A stretch of DNA of 64,000 nt from Lates calcarifer (Eukaryota; Chordata; Actinopteri; Centropomidae), in the NCBI RefSeq assembly GCF_001640805.2, contig NC_066838.1, positions 21,714,557 through 21,778,556 of the forward strand, given 5' to 3'. The stretch's first letter is position 1. The number at the start of each line of letters is the position of its first letter. This document shows, one piece after another, positions 58,601 through 64,000 of this stretch. The position numbers were made by a program, and so were the translations under genes. The notes below the pieces were generated by a model. The model made no database searches. It saw only the letters and a list, made by a program, of their open reading frames with translations, and had not been told where the DNA came from.

Positions 58601-61097
58601 AGTTCATGTCTCTGTTACAGGTTGTTGCTGCGTTTGCTGTTTCAGCTGTAGCATCTCAATGGGAACGGACTGGAAAGCCATTTAATCCTTTACTGGGGGA
58701 AACGTATGAACTCATAAGGTATCAGAGAAGACTCTTGATAAAAGCCTGTGAAAGGTTGCACAGAACAGTTTTACCTTCGTGATTTACTCATTTATGAGTT
58801 TTCAAATGTTTACTTTAAGAGAGGACGAGGGATACAGACTGATCTCGGAGCAGGTGAGCCACCATCCCCCCATCAGTGCCTTCCATGCTCAGTCTCTGAA
58901 GCAGGAGTTCGAGTTTCATGGCTCCATCTACCCGAAACTCAAGTTCTGGGGCAAAAGTGTGGAAGCTGAGCCTAAAGGCACCATGACACTGGAGCTACTG
59001 AAGTGAGTATTTGTGTCAATTATATCTGTACATGTCTGCATGCTCATACTTCTTGTTGTTGTGTTTCTAACTGCATTTGGTTGTTAGTCGTCAATGTGCA
59101 TGTGGGAATACTTTAAATGTTCTTGGCTTCCCCCAAAATTTAAATTTTTCTGATTGGTTTTTTTACATGAAAATGTGAAATTTCAAATGGCCACAACATC
59201 TATAAAGGCAAGTAGCCTTTAAAGGAATAGTTCAAGATTTTAGGAGATATACTTATTTGCTTTCCTGCCGAGATTTAGATGAGAAGATCAGTTTCACACT
59301 CAATCTGTCAGCGGGCGGTTAGCTTAGCTTAGCACAAAGACTGGAAACGGGGGAAACAACTAGCCTGGTAACATCTACCAGCACCAGTAATTAGCACATC
59401 ATAGTTCAGTTGTTTATTCTGCACAAAAACTGAAATATAAAAATGTCAGCTAGCTTTAAAGGGGTAGGGGAATATTTTGGACACAACCAGACTAGCTATT
59501 ATCCCTTGTTTCCACACATGGAAATGACACATCATTTCCCAAAGAGTGTAAAGGGTAAGAATGAGCATTTTTACTGTAGCAGCAACTTGGATGTAAACAA
59601 GGTTCAGTGGATTTTTTCCTCTTGAATTTTGTCTTTAGGTCTTTACATGATAGAAGTTATCAGTGATGATGAAAAATACATTAGTGTGTGCTGTTTGTTG
59701 ATTGCTGATGCTGCTGTACAGCTCTCGCACTCAGCCACAGTAACAACAGAGGTAAACTCCCTGGGCAGTTAACATGGCCGACTGTGAACTCTCAGCTGAG
59801 AACAGTCTGTGGAGACAACCACAGCATTCATGCTCCTTTCCTCGTGAATATAAATACAGTCCTATCAGTAGTGACCTTGTGTGTCAAGCTTTATGTTCGT
59901 GTCCAGAATGTTGCTAACAAAGACACCGCAGTTCTTCATGTCACAAATAGTTGTAGCTGGATTGTACTCACCCTGCCGATCTGTAGAGGGTCCTGGCTGC
60001 TGAAGCTGAGTGTTGTTGTATAAAAGGCACTGATCTTCTCGTCTGTCAGCAAGAAAGAGAATAAGTGAATTTCTCAGGTAATGTTGAGGTGTTTGTTGAA
60101 GATGCTGTGATTTTCTTACAGGCATAAAGAAGCGTACACTTGGACAAATCCGATGTGTTGTGTGCATAACATCATCTTGGGGAAACTCTGGATCGAGCAG
60201 TATGGAACTGTGGAGATAGTCAACCACAGGTATGATTATAAGCACCTTATTGCAGGATTCAGACCTGTTTAGACCAGTGCTTATTGACTGACATATATTT
60301 TCCTGTCATCTGTTTCCTCAGCACGGGAGATAAGTGTGTGTTGAACTTCAAACCATGTGGGATGTTTGGGAAAGAGCTGCATAAAGTAGAAGGTCATATC
60401 CAAGATAAGAGGTGAGAGCGTAACCACAGCAGTTCTGTGAAGACGTTGCGATGAGTCATTTTCTCTGAACTGAACTTGATTTCTCTGCTGTTGAACCAGT
60501 AAGAAGAAGCGGCGAGTGATTTACGGGAAGTGGACGGAGTGCATGTACAGTGTGGACCCCAAGGTTTACGACGCGTACAAGAAGTCAGACAAGAAGACGG
60601 GAGGAGACTCAAAAAAGCTGAAGCAGGTGATTTGACTGAAGGCTGACCAACCGACCGACCTCTCACCCTCCACTGAGATGAAATGCTGCTTAGAGTCTGT
60701 TCTCACGTTTGTGTTTGACATGTTTTATCTGTCTTACAACGTGACGTGTTCTGTGAATTTTACTCATCACTTTTAAAATGTTTTTTCTCAAACGGTATCT
60801 TTTCCTTTCACAATAACATGCAGTGGCATTAGTAGAAGGTAAGGTAAAAGTGTATTTGATATCTGTAGTGTGCTGCTGCTGTTGTCTAGTTTGAGTTATG
60901 TTCAAAGTGCAGTGTATAATTAGATCATTGCCAGCACTAATCCATAATGTCTTGCAATGACATGCATTGTTGCTTGAGAGACGTGTTGAATTTGTGGCAA
61001 CCGTAGTTCTGTGAATCACCTGTTTGCACATGTACTCTACGTACTGTACGCTGTAGCTAGTTGGTCCGGGTCTGATGATGTTATTTATCTGGATGTG

Positions 61098-61162
<65 letters not shown>

Positions 61163-62705
61163 GAACACAGTTGTGAAGGTGAAGAGGCAGATGAGATGCC
61201 GGACGTACAGGAGACTGTGACTGTGATACCAGGAAGTGCCTTACTGTGGAGGATAACGCCGCGGCCTCCTCACTCAGCACAGGTCAGTATCTCACACACA
61301 CACATGCACACAGTATATCTACACAAGGAGGACAGGACTAGGGCTAACCTCCCAGCCAGCAGAGCTGCCATCATCAGAAAAAAAAGCTGATAGTTTAGTC
61401 TGACAATGCTTGAAGGAGCTTTTCTTGCACATAATGTTGCGAGTTGTCAACCAGTCTCCTCTGCGACCTTTAAGCTCTGCATGTGTCATTTTCCGCACCA
61501 TTAGCTTCCTTACAGCACATCCCAAAAGTAGCACAAATACATGTATTAAAAGATGATTATTCTCACCATAATCTCTGCTTTGTTTCCTCCTGTGCAGATG
61601 TACAACTTCACCAGCTTTGCCATGACATTAAACGAGCTGGAGCCCGGCATGGAGAGACTAATGGCACCGACAGACTGCCGGCTGAGGCCCGACATCAGAG
61701 CTATGGAAAACGCAGACATAGGTAAAACACCAACCTCACATAAATATTAAGATTTTGACTTTTATAAATGTTGAGAGAACCGAAAACTGTTCCTTCCACA
61801 CACACACAACTGCTTTACCAAGACCCTAGCATGATTCCTGTCATGGTTTCTTCATGTATATTTTACAGAAACTGCGAGTTCAGAGAAGGAGCGGTTAGAG
61901 GAGAAACAAAGGGCGGCTCGCCGGGAACGCTCAAAGGATGAGGAGGAGTGGTCAACCAGGTGTGTGTGACTTTTCAAAGCTTATTCTCAAGCGCCTGCAA
62001 CTGGATCCCCTCTCAAATATGCACCTTGTTAAATAGACCAGCTAACGAGTCTCCAATTCCTGGTATTCTGCCATTGTACATGTAATTTAGCAAAGTGTCC
62101 TAAAATAATAAGAAACAACTCACTTTCCCAGTTGAATGCGGACAGTGCTCCACAGATGATGATTCCTACAGAGCCTTGATCCTTTTTATTTAACCAGAAA
62201 CATTGCTATGTATATATCAATACCAGCCTCCATTTACAAAAGCCAGTAATTTTACTGAGGAAAAACATAAGAGCTCCTAGAATACTGCGTCCTTGATCCG
62301 TTAGTTTAGTTGTGTTATTGTGTGGTACTTTTACTTATGTAAAGGATCTGAATACTCTACTACTGCTGAAAGTCACACAGTAACACAAACAAACAAATAA
62401 ATTGAGGCAGCAGTAGTCCAGCAGCTCCTGTGTTCTGCTCGGTGAAATTACTGTTTTTATCAGTGGAGTCTGGTAGTGATATATAGCAATGTTAAATAAG
62501 GCCCTTTAACATGTTCCCAGGACTGCCCATTGCTCCTGTTGTGCAACATTTCCTTTAACCCTGTCATTAAGAACAGGTCTTGCTTGTTTTCTGTCTCCTC
62601 AGGTGGTTCCAGCTGGGAACAAACCCCCACACAGGAGGCGAGGACTGGCTGTACACAGGTGGATACTTTGACAGGAATTACACTGACTGTCCCAACATTT
62701 ATTGA
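55684..62705 (+). CDS. osbpl2: oxysterol-binding protein-related protein 2
   Basis: Complete gene for ORP2, a lipid-transfer protein that carries sterol and PI(4,5)P2 between ER, plasma membrane, endosomes and lipid droplets. Exons: 55684-55720, 55812-55923, 57527-57602, 58067-58201, 58621-58718, 58820-59002, 60122-60229, 60322-60411, 60500-60626, 61163-61282, 61598-61721, 61869-61959, 62603-62705. Phases join to 1404 nt (467 aa; human about 480). As in human ORP2 there is no PH domain. The N-terminus EEEFYDAETG fits a FFAT-type VAP-binding motif. The ORD signature EQVSHHPPISAFHAQ has its His pair near 167-168. Other matches are ASQWERTGKPFNPLLGETYE, GSIYPKLKFWGKSVEAEP and TRWF...GGYFDRNYTDCPNIY at the end. 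Confidence 0.95.
56570..57240 (+). mobile_element. degenerate Tc1/mariner-like transposase remnant
   Basis: In osbpl2 intron 2. Broken frames read QILDTNVLLSVRK, then APDANIAENLRVDLKHAASA followed by RVPKNTSELEVICEEE, closely matching the C-terminal part of Tc1-type transposases (ILDTNVLPSVRK; SPDLNPIENLWGDLKHAVSAR). Several stops and shifts separate them, so it is dead. The right edge may be the 'gggcgtccaaacgtttgcat' sequence at about 57200-57220. The upstream stretch from about 56100 may belong to it. Confidence 0.6.
58335..58590 (+). repeat. dispersed fish repeat, ATTAATCGATTAAT family
   Basis: Left 'cgatttattgattaattgtt', right 'gttgatcaattaatcaacta' then 'attgttgcag', in osbpl2 intron 4. 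Confidence 0.55.
59222..59545 (+). repeat. dispersed fish repeat (TTAGCTTAGCACAAAGACT family)
   Basis: Second copy of the element at 47940-48330, in osbpl2 intron 6. Shared blocks include 'ggaatagt', 'gttagcttagcttagcacaa' and 'aaacaactagcctggtaac'. Confidence 0.6.
61094..61160 (+). repeat. (TG)n microsatellite forming the 3' splice-site tract of osbpl2 exon 10
   Basis: About 33 TG dinucleotides with one TTTG interruption at 61112, directly followed by TAG and the first codon of exon 10 at 61163. No separate pyrimidine tract exists between repeat and acceptor. Confidence 0.95.
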
Positions 62706-64000
62706 CGCAGGAGGTGCTCAGTGTGAAGATCTCCTCTCTGATAGGATTTTCTTTTCTCTTTCTCTCAGCATCTAAAATTTGTGTCTTTTGTGACGTCCAG
62801 ACGCTCACTGGTACCGTGTCTTTTGTTTGAATCAATGAAAAGCTGATATCAAATGTTATCAGTTTGTCAGATTATCTGCAAATGGCTGATAATCCACAGG
62901 AAAAGATGTAATATTAAGGACAATTTTAGAGTTTACTTACTGTAAATGTTGACATCAAACACCTTCATCTTTATATTCCCTAATCATGATTCTGATAATA
63001 ATAGTCCACATGTTACTCACCTGTTACCAGTCACCTGTGTCATCTCTGCGGTGCTGCTGCAGGACTCAAAGCTCCGACTTCAGGTTTAGTTCAGGTATTC
63101 CACCGTAGACCTGTAGACACACCACACACTTCTGTCAAGTTGCATTCAGATATCAGGGGTTATTTAAACACATCTGCTACTTTTATATATAACCTGTTTG
63201 GATATTAGATGTCTATTTTAGTTAGCACTAACCATCCCTGAAACATCACAAGTGTGATAATTTTCTGTGAATAGAGACATACAGTAGAAATGAAAGCTGC
63301 TTATAACCATGTTTACAGGCCACAGTAAACAAATATTGTTGGTACATTATATTGTTGTCCGCTGTAACATAGATAATGTGTATAATAACTGGTGCATGCA
63401 TGGTCACCAAGATGATTATTTACACAAGTTAAAGCCATAAAAACTTTTTCTGCACTGATTATAAAACTAAATGCATTCACATAAAAAAACAAACATAAAA
63501 ATGTTAAAACAGGGGTTTTCAAAGTCTGACACTTTTTAAATTGTTGGTCTTTTTGTCAGGCTTTCAACACAGTCACTACATGTAAATGAATGGATAGAGG
63601 ACACACTGAGCTTCATTTCTGCTAAAAATATTACTAGTGCAACATGAAAAAATTCACATTAATGGGCTTTTTTACTCCTATTATTATTCTTTGTCTTACT
63701 TTGATTTGGGGGCATAATCATCATTTTGGGCATTACAGCTCCAATAATTGGGGGCTATGGGAGCTGTAAACAGGAAGTATAATGTTGCCATGGATACAGT
63801 TTAGTTAGTCACTGCTAGGCTACCACTTTAGGTTTTTTAAAACTATATTTGTTAACATTTGGCAAATTAACTAAATGTAGGCCAAATTAGATATTAGCAG
63901 GTCCTTTTTGCAATTTACCCATGGATGTACAGACACCTATCACTGGATTACTTTCATCCTGAAGAAAACTTTAAAAAATGACGATTCTAAGGCAAGTTCT
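62706..64000. other. osbpl2 3' flank, no gene seen
   Basis: AT-rich sequence after the osbpl2 stop. The first part should be 3' UTR, but no clear polyadenylation site was chosen. No further exon, RNA gene or complete repeat recognised. Confidence 0.5.

Noticed and set aside
60690..61280. 196-codon minus-strand frame
   Set aside because: Its length comes from the antisense of the TG microsatellite (HTHTHT run) and it overlaps osbpl2 exon 10.

Overview
This is vertebrate DNA, almost certainly from a teleost fish. The genes are split into short exons with GT-AG introns. There are many CA/TG microsatellites and several dispersed repeats that I recognise as typical of fish genomes. The central gene is a DNMT3B-type DNA methyltransferase with an N-terminal calponin-homology domain, an architecture known from teleosts. 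No bacterial, phage or CRISPR content was seen. All exon boundaries were read by hand from splice signals, reading-phase continuity and remembered homologous proteins; no alignment was run.

Layout, left to right. (1) 0.7-10.5 kb, minus strand: the first two coding exons of nol4l (nucleolar protein 4-like), separated by a 9.25-kb intron full of microsatellites and repeats; the rest of the gene lies off the left edge. (2) 10.5-24 kb: a long gene-free interval with dispersed repeats, ending in a degenerate ~185-bp tandem repeat just upstream of the next gene. (3) 24-35.6 kb, plus strand: a complete dnmt3b-family gene, about 1493 codons in 25 coding exons. (4) 39.1-40.2 kb, minus strand: a two-exon gene for a 150-aa KPWE-motif protein resembling C6orf226/PEX39. 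(5) 43.7-53.1 kb, minus strand: an eight-exon SOGA/MTCL-family gene, probably mtcl2 (SOGA1), with one apparent +1 frame disruption in each terminal coding exon. (6) 55.5-62.7 kb, plus strand: a complete osbpl2 (ORP2) gene, 467 aa. (7) 62.7-64 kb: no gene seen.

nol4l, dnmt3b, SOGA1 and osbpl2 all have human counterparts on chromosome 20, and NOL4L and DNMT3B are near neighbours there, so this is a conserved syntenic block. The genes share no obvious pathway; they are linked by ancestry, not by operon logic.

The most interesting element is the dnmt3b gene. Its reading frame joins an EB1 (MAPRE)-type calponin-homology domain, a nearly full-length hAT transposase-like protein carried on one 1.7-kb exon (BED-like zinc finger, decayed RNase H-like core, hATC dimerisation tail), and then a PWWP domain, an ADD zinc-finger module and an intact C5-cytosine methyltransferase domain. 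EB1 (MAPRE1) is the gene next to DNMT3B in human, which suggests a neighbour fusion followed by capture of a domesticated transposase.
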